A program made the position numbers and the translations under genes. A stretch of DNA of 64,000 nt from Pseudomonas sp. R5(2019) (GTDB lineage: Bacteria; Pseudomonadota; Gammaproteobacteria; Pseudomonadales; Pseudomonadaceae): positions 122,776 to 186,775 of the forward strand of contig NZ_JAAAMT010000005.1 in assembly GCF_009905435.1 (NCBI RefSeq), read 5' to 3'. Under the pieces are notes generated by a model. It searched no databases. It saw only the letters and a program-made list of their open reading frames with translations, and had not been told where the DNA came from. Shown piece after piece: positions 45,149-53,198 of the stretch. How positions within the stretch are numbered: the stretch's first letter is position 1; each line of letters begins with the position of its first letter.

Positions 45149-46180
45149 ATGAATACGCAATTCACCGTCGATCCTGTTGAGAACCACTTGGCCAACGGTC
45201 TGAAAGACCTCTGGTTCCCTGTTATCCCGTCCGATCAACTGGGCGTGAAACCCCTGTCGATTCGCCGCCTGGGCTACAAGATTGCCCTGTGGCGCGATAA
45301 CGACGGCACGGTCCATGCGCTGGAAGACCACTGCCCGCATCGCGGCGCGCCGCTGTCCCAGGGGCCGATCCTGGGCGACCGTTTGCAGTGCCCGTACCAC
45401 GGCGTTGAAGTGCGCTGTGACGGCACCGTGACCAAGGTGCCCGGCAGCCCTGGCTGCAAACTCGAAGGCGCACGCCCGACGCGCATGTTCCACACCCGCG
45501 AAGCGGCCGGCGCGATCTTTCTGTTCAACGCCACCGACCCGCACATCGAAAATCCGCCAGAGCTGGTATTGCCCGAGCAACTGACCTCGCCGCAGTGGAG
45601 CAGCTTCGTCTGCTACACCGAGTGGAAAGGTGACTACCGCTACGTGCTCGACAACGTCATGGACCCGATGCACGGGACCTACCTGCACAAAATGTCGCAC
45701 TCGATGAGCGAAGGCGAAGCCACCGCCAAATTCGTCACCCGTGACACCGAGCAAGGCTTCTTCTTCGAGAAGGAAGGCCAGCGCGGCGTGAACTTCGACT
45801 GGACCGAATTCCTCGACAACGGCTGCCACTGGCTGCGCCTGGAAATCCCTTACCCGAAAACCGGCGGCCCGGGCGGTAACTTCACCATCATCGGCAGCTA
45901 CACCCCCAGCAGCCGTTCGCTCTCGGCCGTATTCCACTGGCGCTGCCGCCCGCTGACCGGCTGGCAGCGCGACACCTGGCGCTTCCTCTACAAGAACCGT
46001 CTGGAAGCGCGCCACTGGGCGGTGCTGGAACAAGACCGGGTGATGCTGGAGTTCATGGAGCCGGACGCCAATCAGCGCGAAAACCTCTACCAGCACGATC
46101 TGGGTGTGGTGCGCCTGCGCCGCTACCTCAAGAGCGCGGCCAAGGCCCAGCTCGAACTGATCGACGCCAAGCAGCTGTAA
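45149..46180 (+). CDS. Rieske [2Fe-2S] non-heme-iron oxygenase, VanA-like
   Basis: The 343-residue oxygenase has the Rieske cluster ligands Cys62-x-His64 (EDHCPHRGAP) and Cys81-x2-His84 (CPYHG) and the mononuclear iron site Asp172-x2-His175-x4-His180 (MDPMHGTYLH). Proteins of this size act on their own as O-demethylases or hydroxylases, with a VanB-type reductase; no small beta subunit is encoded nearby. It probably starts oxidation of an aromatic ring or removes a substituent. The reductase gene follows after 15 nt. Confidence 0.93.
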   Translation: MNTQFTVDPVENHLANGLKDLWFPVIPSDQLGVKPLSIRRLGYKIALWRDNDGTVHALEDHCPHRGAPLSQGPILGDRLQCPYHGVEVRCDGTVTKVPGSPGCKLEGARPTRMFHTREAAGAIFLFNATDPHIENPPELVLPEQLTSPQWSSFVCYTEWKGDYRYVLDNVMDPMHGTYLHKMSHSMSEGEATAKFVTRDTEQGFFFEKEGQRGVNFDWTEFLDNGCHWLRLEIPYPKTGGPGGNFTIIGSYTPSSRSLSAVFHWRCRPLTGWQRDTWRFLYKNRLEARHWAVLEQDRVMLEFMEPDANQRENLYQHDLGVVRLRRYLKSAAKAQLELIDAKQL

Positions 46181-46195
46181 CGAGTGAGGTGACCG

Positions 46196-47152
46196 ATGTC
46201 CAATTCCACGATCAACGCGCTGGTTCACACGCTGCGCTATGAAGCCGAAGGCATTATCAGCGTCGAGCTGCGGCCTTATGGCGACACGGTATTTGCCCCG
46301 TTCGAAGCGGGCTCGCATATCGACCTGCACCTGCCCAACGGGCTGGTGCGCAGCTACTCGCTGCTCAATTCGCCGAGCGACCGGGGGCGTTATGTGGTCG
46401 GCATCCTGCGTGACCGCAACAGCCGCGGCGGCTCGGAGTTCGTCCATGGCCAACTGCGGGTCGGCATGCAACTGCCAATCTCCCAGCCACGCAACAACTT
46501 CAAACTCGACACCAGCGCCCGACACAGCGTGCTGGTGGCCGGTGGTATCGGCATTACGCCGATCTACTGCATGTTTCGCCAGTTGCTGGCGCTGGGCAAA
46601 TCCGCCGAATTGATCTACTGCGCCCGTACCCGCAAGGAAGCGGCGCTGATCGAAGAGATCAGCGGTCTGAATGCCAGGGTGCTGTACCACTTCAACGACG
46701 AGAAAGGCACGATGCCGGATCTGGCCACTTACCTGGCCGGTCAACCTGCGGATACGCACTTCTACTGCTGCGGCCCGACGCCAATGCTGGATGCGTTCGA
46801 AAGCACCTGCGAAGGCCTGGGCTATCCGCATGCTCACATCGAACGCTTCACCGCCGCCGAGCTGCCGCCGTCCGAAGACGCCCTGAACAGCTACAGCGTC
46901 GAGCTGAAAAAGTCCGGCAAGACCTTGTCGGTAGAGCCCGGGTTGAACCTGTTGGATGTGTTGTTGGAAGCCGGTTGTGACATTGATTACAGCTGTCGGG
47001 AAGGTGTCTGTGGTTCGTGCGAAACCAAAGTACTTGAGGGTGATGTGGACCATCGCGATGGTGTGTTGACCAAGGCCGAGCGGGCGGCGAACAAGTCGAT
47101 GATGGTGTGTGTGTCCGGCTGCAAGAGTCGGCGCCTGGTATTGGACATTTGA
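46196..47152 (+). CDS. PDR/VanB-family oxidoreductase, electron donor for the Rieske oxygenase
   Basis: The 318-residue reductase has an FMN-binding ferredoxin-reductase domain (RSYSLLNSP, about residues 55-63), an NAD domain (VAGGIGITPIYCM and YCCGPTPML) and a C-terminal plant-type 2Fe-2S ferredoxin with CREGVCGSC (Cys267, Cys272, Cys275). This is the order of the phthalate dioxygenase reductase and VanB class. It transfers electrons from NADH to the preceding Rieske oxygenase. It is the last gene before a REP element and terminator. Confidence 0.94.
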   Translation: MSNSTINALVHTLRYEAEGIISVELRPYGDTVFAPFEAGSHIDLHLPNGLVRSYSLLNSPSDRGRYVVGILRDRNSRGGSEFVHGQLRVGMQLPISQPRNNFKLDTSARHSVLVAGGIGITPIYCMFRQLLALGKSAELIYCARTRKEAALIEEISGLNARVLYHFNDEKGTMPDLATYLAGQPADTHFYCCGPTPMLDAFESTCEGLGYPHAHIERFTAAELPPSEDALNSYSVELKKSGKTLSVEPGLNLLDVLLEAGCDIDYSCREGVCGSCETKVLEGDVDHRDGVLTKAERAANKSMMVCVSGCKSRRLVLDI

Positions 47153-47163
47153 GGTGCACCCTC

Positions 47164-47254
47164 TTTTGTAGGAGCGGACCTGGCCGCGCTGGGGCGCGCA
47201 GCGGCCCCGGGGTCTGCTTCGCAGCCCATCGCGGCCAGGTCCGCTCCTACAAAA
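47164..47254. repeat. REP-type inverted repeat after the catabolic operon
   Basis: Arms TTTTGTAGGAGCGGACCTGG and CCAGGTCCGCTCCTACAAAA are exactly complementary at the outer 20 nt, with a GC-rich inner hairpin. Same family as 32980-33091. Confidence 0.9.
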
Positions 47255-47272
47255 GGCGGCCATAACCCTGCA

Positions 47273-47296
47273 GCCGACAATTATGTCGGCTTTTTT
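47273..47296 (+). terminator. Intrinsic terminator of the catabolic operon
   Basis: GCCGACA-ATTA-TGTCGGC followed by six T residues, a perfect 7-bp stem, lies 121 nt after the reductase stop and beyond the REP element. It isolates the porin gene as its own unit. Confidence 0.9.
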
Positions 47297-47385
47297 ATGC
47301 GCCCCACAAAAGCCCTCGTGCACACTCAGTGTGCGCGGAAGTTACAACCGTTCAGTCCTGTTTCAGGGATGGCACAACTTCTGTC

Positions 47386-47401
47386 GTTTCAAATATAAAT
47401 A
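47386..47401. promoter_or_regulatory. Sequence resembling the operon palindrome, candidate regulatory site for the porin gene
   Basis: GTTTCAAATATAAATA matches the perfect palindrome GTTTCATATATGAAAC at 12 of 16 positions. It lies about 80 nt before the start site predicted from the porin sigma-54 promoter, hence possible binding by the same regulator. Confidence 0.35.
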
Positions 47402-47446
47402 ACTGTTTTATATAGATTTATACACCAATTAAAAACAGCCATTGCT

Positions 47447-47461
47447 TGGCACAGTTCATGC
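47447..47461 (+). promoter_or_regulatory. Candidate sigma-54 promoter of the porin gene
   Basis: TGGCACAGTTCATGC has GG and GC 10 nt apart and a full TGGCAC -24 element. It differs from the operon promoter (TGGCATTGTTCATGC) at only three positions. It lies 136 nt before the porin start codon, leaving a long leader. Confidence 0.7.
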
Positions 47462-47596
47462 TCTCTCCCTCTTCAAGTCAACACGCAGAAACAGCGTCTT
47501 ACTTATAAAACAATAAACCCGACACGCACCCTCCCATCAGAGGGCGACGGGTAAGTATTGCCGATCGTTTTACCATTCAACGTTGCAGGGGTGGTC

Positions 47597-48829
47597 ATGA
47601 TGAAGAAGTACGTAATAGGCCTGGGCCTGATGATCAGTTGCGGCGCAAGCTTTGCCTCGGAACCCGGCCCGGCGGCGCCGGATCAACCGGCGGCGGTGAA
47701 AAAGCCGTTCCCTCATATCGCCCTGCGCAGCGACGACGGCCAGAGTTCGCTGGATATCGGCGGCGCCTTGCGGGTGAACTACCGCGATGAACATTGGGAC
47801 ACCACCGAAAACAACGGCCGGTTACTGTTCGACACCTTCCGGCTGGATGTTCAGGCCACCCACAAGCACCTGTTCAGCGATGTCGGTTACTGGTTTCAGG
47901 ACGACGGCAAGCGTTCCATCGACCGGGGCTTTGTCGGCTATCGCTTCAACAGCGCTTCCAACCTGCAACTGGGCGCACCGTTCAAGCCCTTCGGCCTGGA
48001 ACCTTATCCACAGTTTGGCTGGAGCTATCACATCCCGTTTTTCATGGGCTACGGCGTCAGCGCCGGCACGGGCCTGAAGTACAGCTACAAGGACAAGGAA
48101 TGGGACCTGCAGCTGGGCTACTTCCCGCGTATGTTGCCGACCGGCATTCGCTACTCACCGGAAGTCGGCCGCTACGCAGACCTCAATGACAACGCCGTGG
48201 CGTTCACCCAATCGCGCCAGGACAACGAGAAGCACAACCAGCTCAACGCCCGCGTAGCCCGCACCTTTGTCGGTGCCGGCTGGAAAACCGAAATCGGCGC
48301 TTCAATGGCCGCCGCCCAACTCTACAACGCCACCACCCATGACGACGGCGATTACTGGGCCGGCGGCGTGCATGCGGTGTTCAACGCCGGGCCCTGGACT
48401 GTCACGACCCAAGGCATTCGTTACGAGTACAACCCCAAGAACCCGGCGGGTGTCAGCGATGACTCGGTGCTGATGGGTGGCAACGGTCTGACCCCGGCCT
48501 TCCTGATCGCCTCCAAGGCCACCATCGCCTCGCTCAACGTCGGCTACGACATCTTCACCCCGGGCCTGGGGCAGCTGAAGAAGATCAAGATTTACAACGA
48601 CTACAGCCGGCTGATGAAAGACAAAAGCGGCTGGGATGACTCGCAGATGTTCACCGTCGGCGCGCAGTTCCTGGCCATGCCGATCATGGCCTGGGTCGAC
48701 CTGACCTGGGCGAAGAACGCCAACCCCTTCGGCGGCGCGGAAAACGCTACCGGCTGGACCAGCACCAGCTCCTCGGGCAGCAACGAGTGGTACTACCGGA
48801 CCAACATCAACATCGGCTATTACTTCTAG
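47597..48829 (+). CDS. Outer-membrane porin-like beta-barrel protein
   Basis: The 410-residue protein starts at MMKKYVIGLGLM, with GCAGGGG upstream; a longer frame of 13 more residues lacks a signal sequence. The signal peptide ends near CGASFA-SEP. The mature part alternates short hydrophobic and aromatic strands (for example RFNSASNLQLG, GLKYSYKDKEWDLQLGYF) and ends in YYF, the C-terminal aromatic residue recognised by the BAM complex. The precise porin family is not recognised; OprD and the phosphate-selective porin group are candidates. A matching sigma-54 promoter suggests that it admits the substrate of the catabolic operon. Confidence 0.75.
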   Translation: MMKKYVIGLGLMISCGASFASEPGPAAPDQPAAVKKPFPHIALRSDDGQSSLDIGGALRVNYRDEHWDTTENNGRLLFDTFRLDVQATHKHLFSDVGYWFQDDGKRSIDRGFVGYRFNSASNLQLGAPFKPFGLEPYPQFGWSYHIPFFMGYGVSAGTGLKYSYKDKEWDLQLGYFPRMLPTGIRYSPEVGRYADLNDNAVAFTQSRQDNEKHNQLNARVARTFVGAGWKTEIGASMAAAQLYNATTHDDGDYWAGGVHAVFNAGPWTVTTQGIRYEYNPKNPAGVSDDSVLMGGNGLTPAFLIASKATIASLNVGYDIFTPGLGQLKKIKIYNDYSRLMKDKSGWDDSQMFTVGAQFLAMPIMAWVDLTWAKNANPFGGAENATGWTSTSSSGSNEWYYRTNINIGYYF

Positions 48830-48876
48830 ACCCGTCTTCTGTACTGTTGGCCTGTACTGAACCTGGAGATAGGGCG

Positions 48877-49866
48877 ATGACCGTTACTCAGCACATCAAG
48901 GTGCTCTACACCGGCGGCACCATTGGCATGCAAGAAAGTGCCAATGGCCTGGCACCGGCTTCGGGGTTCGAACAGCGCATGCGCGAGCAACTGGCCGAAC
49001 GCCCGGAACTGATCCTGCCGCACTGGAGCTTTCGCGAACTGCTGCCGCTGATCGACAGCGCCAACATGACGCCAGTCTACTGGCAGCGCCTGCGTGAAGC
49101 GATTATCGAGGCTGTGGAAAAAGACGGCTGCGATGCCGTATTGATCCTGCACGGCACCGATACCCTGGCCTACAGCGCCGCGGCCATGAGCTTCCAGTTG
49201 CTGGGGCTGAACGTGCCGGTGCTGTTTACCGGCTCCATGTTGCCTGCGGGTGCGACGGACAGCGACGCCTGGGAGAACCTCAATGGCGCTCTGCTGGCAT
49301 TGGCGGCGGGTGAGGCCTCGGGTGTGCAGTTGTATTTCCACGGCGAGTTGCTGGCACCGACACGCTGCGCCAAGGTGCGCAGCTTCGGTCGTCATCCGTT
49401 TGCCAGGCTCGACCGTCAGGGCGGTGCCAAGCGAGTCAGCGAATGGCCGACGGCGCTGGATTACCGTCAGCCCAAGCAAGTCGCCAATGTTGCGGTGCTG
49501 CCGTTGGTGCCGGGGTTTTCGGCCCAGCCGCTGCTGGCCGTGATCGACAGCGGCGTGCAGGCGCTGGTGCTGGAGTGCTTTGGCAGCGGGACCGGGCCCT
49601 GTGATAGTGCTGAATTCATGGCGGCTTTGGCTCATGCCCAAGCACGTGGGGTGGTCGTCGTGGCGATTACCCAGTGCCATGAGGGCGGTGTGGAGCTGGA
49701 CATCTACGAGGCGGGTAGCCGCTTGCGGGGTGTGGGTGTGGTGTCAGGTGGCGGCATGACCCGAGAGGCGGCGTTCGGTAAGTTGCAGGCGCTGTTAGGT
49801 GCTGGTTTGCCAGCTGAAGAAGTTCGCCGATTGCTGGAGCTGGATCTGTGCGGTGAGCTGATCTGA
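48877..49866 (+). CDS. ansA: Type I L-asparaginase
   Basis: The 329-residue cytoplasmic enzyme starts at MTVTQHIKVLYTGGTIG, with GGAGATAGGG upstream. It has the two catalytic Thr motifs, TGGTIG (about residues 12-17) and LHGTDTLAYSAAAMSF (about 89-104), and lacks a signal peptide, as expected of the low-affinity cytoplasmic type. It hydrolyses asparagine to aspartate and ammonia. It lies 47 nt after the porin gene on the same strand, so co-transcription with the porin is possible but unproven. Confidence 0.92.
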   Translation: MTVTQHIKVLYTGGTIGMQESANGLAPASGFEQRMREQLAERPELILPHWSFRELLPLIDSANMTPVYWQRLREAIIEAVEKDGCDAVLILHGTDTLAYSAAAMSFQLLGLNVPVLFTGSMLPAGATDSDAWENLNGALLALAAGEASGVQLYFHGELLAPTRCAKVRSFGRHPFARLDRQGGAKRVSEWPTALDYRQPKQVANVAVLPLVPGFSAQPLLAVIDSGVQALVLECFGSGTGPCDSAEFMAALAHAQARGVVVVAITQCHEGGVELDIYEAGSRLRGVGVVSGGGMTREAAFGKLQALLGAGLPAEEVRRLLELDLCGELI

Positions 49867-49921
49867 TAGCCCCGGCACACAACTTGCCTGCCTCCACCGG
49901 CCACCCCGCCGGAAGCCGAGC

Positions 49922-50914
49922 ATGCTGCATACCCATCTCACCACGCTGAATGCTGTCTCGCTGGTCCTGAAAACCTTTGAAGCCGAAGGCCTGCCAGATA
50001 CTGACCTGCTGGCCGGCAGCGGCATCACAGCGGCTGATCTGGCACGCCCCGACCCGCGCATTACCACCCACCAGGAAATGCAGGTCTGCGCCAATGCGGT
50101 CGCGTTGCGCCAGGACATCGGCCTGGACCTGGGCCGGCGCATGCACGTTTCGGCTTATGGCATTCTCGGTTATGCCCTACTGTCCAGTGCCACCTTCGGT
50201 GACGCGTTACGCCTGGCGCTGCACTATCCGGCGCTTCTGGGAACACTTTTCCACCTGCAATTGATCGAGGATGGCGACCGGGTCTGGTTCAGTGCCAGCG
50301 ATTACGGCGATCGCGCGGATCTGGCGGTGTTCAACGCCGAGTTCTGCCTGACCTCGCTGAAACTGATCTGCGATGACCTGCTCGGCCACTCACTGCCGCT
50401 GCTGGGCGCTCGTTTTGGCCATGCCGCGCCGGACTATCAACAACGTTACCGGGAAAGCTTCGATTGCCCGCTGCAGTTCGGGGCCGCTGACCACGCCTTT
50501 GCCTTCGAAAAACGCTGGCTGGAACAGCCTCTGCCGCTGGCCGAACAGATCACGCACCGCGCCATGAGCGAACGCTGCCGCCGCCAGAACACCGAATTCG
50601 CCGGCCGCCAGGCCTGGCTGGGGCGGATTCGCCAACTGCTGGCTGAACGCCTGGACAACCCGCCCGGCCTTGAAGGCCTGGGGCGATTGATGAACTGCTC
50701 GGCGCGTACGCTGCGCCGTCATTTGCATGAATTGGGCAGCAGCTACCAGGAGCTGCTCGACGAACTACGCTTCGAACGTGCCAAGCAGTTGCTGGCCGAA
50801 GACGAACTGCCCATTTACCGCATCGCCGAGACCCTGGGCTTCAGTGAAGCCGCCAGTTTCCGCCATGCCTTCCTGCGCTGGAGCGGCGTTGCGCCTAGCC
50901 ATTACCGGGCGTGA
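49922..50914 (+). CDS. AraC-family transcriptional regulator
   Basis: The 330-residue regulator has an N-terminal ligand-binding domain of the arabinose-binding-type seen in Pseudomonas AraC proteins (DLLAGSGITAADLARPDPRITTHQEMQVC) and a C-terminal AraC DNA-binding domain (about residues 230-330: LGRLMNCSARTLRRHLHELGSSYQELLDELRFERAKQLL and IYRIAETLGFSEAASFRHAFLRWSG). It lies 55 nt after the asparaginase gene. Targets could include asparaginase or the deacetylase genes downstream; this is inference. Confidence 0.92.
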   Translation: MLHTHLTTLNAVSLVLKTFEAEGLPDTDLLAGSGITAADLARPDPRITTHQEMQVCANAVALRQDIGLDLGRRMHVSAYGILGYALLSSATFGDALRLALHYPALLGTLFHLQLIEDGDRVWFSASDYGDRADLAVFNAEFCLTSLKLICDDLLGHSLPLLGARFGHAAPDYQQRYRESFDCPLQFGAADHAFAFEKRWLEQPLPLAEQITHRAMSERCRRQNTEFAGRQAWLGRIRQLLAERLDNPPGLEGLGRLMNCSARTLRRHLHELGSSYQELLDELRFERAKQLLAEDELPIYRIAETLGFSEAASFRHAFLRWSGVAPSHYRA

Positions 50915-51054
50915 ATCAGCCTTGGCAGAGCAAAAATGGGCCTGAAGCGGACAGCGAATTTGGCCATATCGATCCCCTTTTGGCCGTTCCCGCCGTTTTC
51001 CGTCAGCGTTTGCCCATCAACAATGAGGCCAAGCCACCCTCGGAGAACAAGAAC

Positions 51055-52101
51055 GTGCTGACTGTCTATTCAGATGACCACCACCTGCATCACGGCCGCT
51101 GTGAATTGATCGACGGGCAACTCAAGCCCTGCTTCGAAATGCCCTCGCGCGCCGATCACGTGTTGCAGCGTGTTCAGGAGCGTAATCTGGGGCCGGTCGA
51201 AGCGCCTCGAGATTTCGGTCGTACGCCCTTGCAGCGCATTCACTCCGAGGATTATCTGGATTTCTTCCAGGGTGCCTGGAAACGCTGGAGCGCACTGAAC
51301 CGCGACGGCGACTTGCTGCCCTTCACCTGGCCGGCCCGCACCCTGCGCACCCTCAAGCCGAAAAGTCTGCTGGGCGAATTGGGCTACTACAGCTTCGACG
51401 CCGGCGCTCCGATCACCGCTGGCACCTGGCAGGCAGCCTACAGCGCCGCGCAAGTGGCGTTGACCGCCCAGGCTGCGATCCAGGCCGGCGCCCACAGCGC
51501 CTTTGCGCTGTGCCGTCCGCCTGGGCACCACGCTGCCAGCGACGTCATGGGCGGCTATTGCTACCTGAACAACGCTGCCATCGCCGCCCAGGCCTTCCTT
51601 GATCAGGGCCACAGCAAAGTTGCGATCCTTGACGTGGACTACCACCACGGCAACGGCACCCAGTCGATTTTCTACGACCGCAGCGATGTGTTCTTCGCCT
51701 CGATCCACGGCCATCCGGAGGCCGAGTTCCCGTTCTTCCTGGGCTATGCCGACGAGCTGGGCGAAGGCGCTGGCGAAGGTTTCAACATCAATTACCCGCT
51801 GGCCGCCGGTAGCGACTGGAACACCTGGAGCGCCGCCCTGGAACAGGCCTGCCAGCGCATCGAGGCCTACGCGCCAGACGTGCTGGTGATCTCTTTGGGC
51901 GTGGACACCTTCAAGGACGATCCGATTTCCCAGTTCAAGCTCGACAGCCCGGATTACCTGCGCATGGGCCAACGCATCGCGCAATTGGGCAAGCCAACCC
52001 TGTTCGTGATGGAAGGCGGCTACGCGGTCGCTGAAATCGGCATCAACGCGGTGAACGTACTCGAAGGTTTCGAAAGCGCCCAACAGGAAGCCCGATCATG
52101 A
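51055..52101 (+). CDS. Acetylpolyamine amidohydrolase (histone-deacetylase-like)
   Basis: The 348-residue protein starts at a GTG (VLTVYSDDHHLHHG), with CGGAGAA 8 nt upstream. It belongs to the class II HDAC-like fold, with RPPGHHAAS (His pair of the charge relay), the zinc ligands Asp-x-His in LDVDYHHGNGTQ and a final Asp in LGVDTFKDDP, then GGYAVAE. Bacterial members deacetylate N-acetylated polyamines such as acetylputrescine and acetylspermidine. Its stop overlaps the start of the PotF-like gene (ATGA), which supports the polyamine assignment. Confidence 0.9.
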   Translation: MLTVYSDDHHLHHGRCELIDGQLKPCFEMPSRADHVLQRVQERNLGPVEAPRDFGRTPLQRIHSEDYLDFFQGAWKRWSALNRDGDLLPFTWPARTLRTLKPKSLLGELGYYSFDAGAPITAGTWQAAYSAAQVALTAQAAIQAGAHSAFALCRPPGHHAASDVMGGYCYLNNAAIAAQAFLDQGHSKVAILDVDYHHGNGTQSIFYDRSDVFFASIHGHPEAEFPFFLGYADELGEGAGEGFNINYPLAAGSDWNTWSAALEQACQRIEAYAPDVLVISLGVDTFKDDPISQFKLDSPDYLRMGQRIAQLGKPTLFVMEGGYAVAEIGINAVNVLEGFESAQQEARS

Positions 52102-53198
52102 TCAAACTCAAGCGATTGTTCGCCCCGCTGCTGTGCAGCGCCTTGTTCGCGGGCGCCGTGCAGGCCGACGAACCCCGCACGTTGCGGGTCTACAACTGGT
52201 TTGACTACATCACCCCGCAAACCCTGGTGGACTTCAAGAACGACACCAAGGTCAACCTGGTCTACGACATCTTCGACACCAACGAAGCGCTGGAGGCCAA
52301 GCTGTTGACCGGCAATTCCGGCTATGACGTGGTGGTGCCGTCCAACGTGTTTCTGGCCAAACAGATCGAGGCCGGCGTGTTCCAGCCCATCGACCGCAGC
52401 AAGCTGCCCAACTGGCAGCACCTGGACCCCAAGCTGATGAAGCTGATCGAAGCCAACGATCCGGGTAACAAATACGGCGTGCCGTACATGTATGGCACCG
52501 TGCTGATCGGCTTCAACCCGGCCAAGGTCAAGGCAGCGCTGGGCGACAATGCCCCGGTCGACAGCTGGGATCTGATCTTCAAGGAAGAGAACATCGCCAA
52601 GCTCAAATCCTGCGGTGTCGCCCTGCTCGACTCGCCCTCGGAAATCATGCCGCTGGCGCTCCAGTACCTGGGCCTGCCACCCAACAGCAGCACGCCTGCG
52701 GACTACAAGAAAGCCGAAGAGCTGATGCTGAAGATTCGCCCGCACGTGACCTACTTCCACTCCTCCAAGTACATGGCCGACATCGCCAACGGCGACATCT
52801 GCGTGGCCGTGGGCTATTCGGGCAGCTTCTCCCAGGCCGCCAACCGCGCCAAGGAAGCCAACAACGGTGTGGTGGTGGACATGCGCCTGCCCAAGGAAGG
52901 CGCGCCGATCTGGTTCGACATGCTGGCGATCCCCAAGGGCGCCGCCAACCCGCAAGACGCCCACACCTTCATCAATTACCTGCTGCAACCGAAGGTCATC
53001 GCGCCGATCAGCGACTTCGTCGGTTATCCGAACCCGAACAAAGACGCCACCGACGCAGTCAGCCCGGCGATTCGCAATAACCCCAACCTGTACCCGACCG
53101 AAGCGGCCATGGCCAAGCTCTATACCCTGCAACCGCTGGCCCGAGACGCCGAACGGGCGCGCACCCGCGCCTGGACCAAGATCAAGTCCGGCACCTAA
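52098..53198 (+). CDS. Polyamine ABC transporter substrate-binding protein, PotF/SpuD-like
   Basis: The 366-residue secreted protein has a signal peptide (LLCSALFAGAVQA-DEP) and starts the mature part with TLRVYNWFDYITPQTLVDFK, a hallmark of PotF/PotD. Other segments such as NKYGVPYMYGTVLIGFNPAKVK and AVGYSGSFSQAANRAKEANNG are typical. It captures putrescine or related polyamines. No ATPase or permease gene accompanies it, so it must use a transporter encoded elsewhere or act as a sensor. Its stop TAA shares two bases with the stop of the convergent MocR gene. Confidence 0.93.
   Translation: MIKLKRLFAPLLCSALFAGAVQADEPRTLRVYNWFDYITPQTLVDFKNDTKVNLVYDIFDTNEALEAKLLTGNSGYDVVVPSNVFLAKQIEAGVFQPIDRSKLPNWQHLDPKLMKLIEANDPGNKYGVPYMYGTVLIGFNPAKVKAALGDNAPVDSWDLIFKEENIAKLKSCGVALLDSPSEIMPLALQYLGLPPNSSTPADYKKAEELMLKIRPHVTYFHSSKYMADIANGDICVAVGYSGSFSQAANRAKEANNGVVVDMRLPKEGAPIWFDMLAIPKGAANPQDAHTFINYLLQPKVIAPISDFVGYPNPNKDATDAVSPAIRNNPNLYPTEAAMAKLYTLQPLARDAERARTRAWTKIKSGT

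Larger units (their letters stand above)
47153..47596. other. Gene-free region between operon and porin gene
   Basis: 444 nt holding the REP at 47164-47254, the terminator at 47273-47296, an AT-rich tract (47386-47440) with a palindrome-like GTTTCAAATATAAATA at 47386-47401, and the sigma-54-like promoter at 47447-47461. No credible gene was seen. Confidence 0.6.

Noticed and set aside
44633..47323. 896-codon open frame on the minus strand across the VOC, Rieske and reductase genes
   Set aside because: It spans four confirmed genes in a complementary frame and a REP element; the translation has no recognisable domain. Long antisense frames are normal at this GC content.
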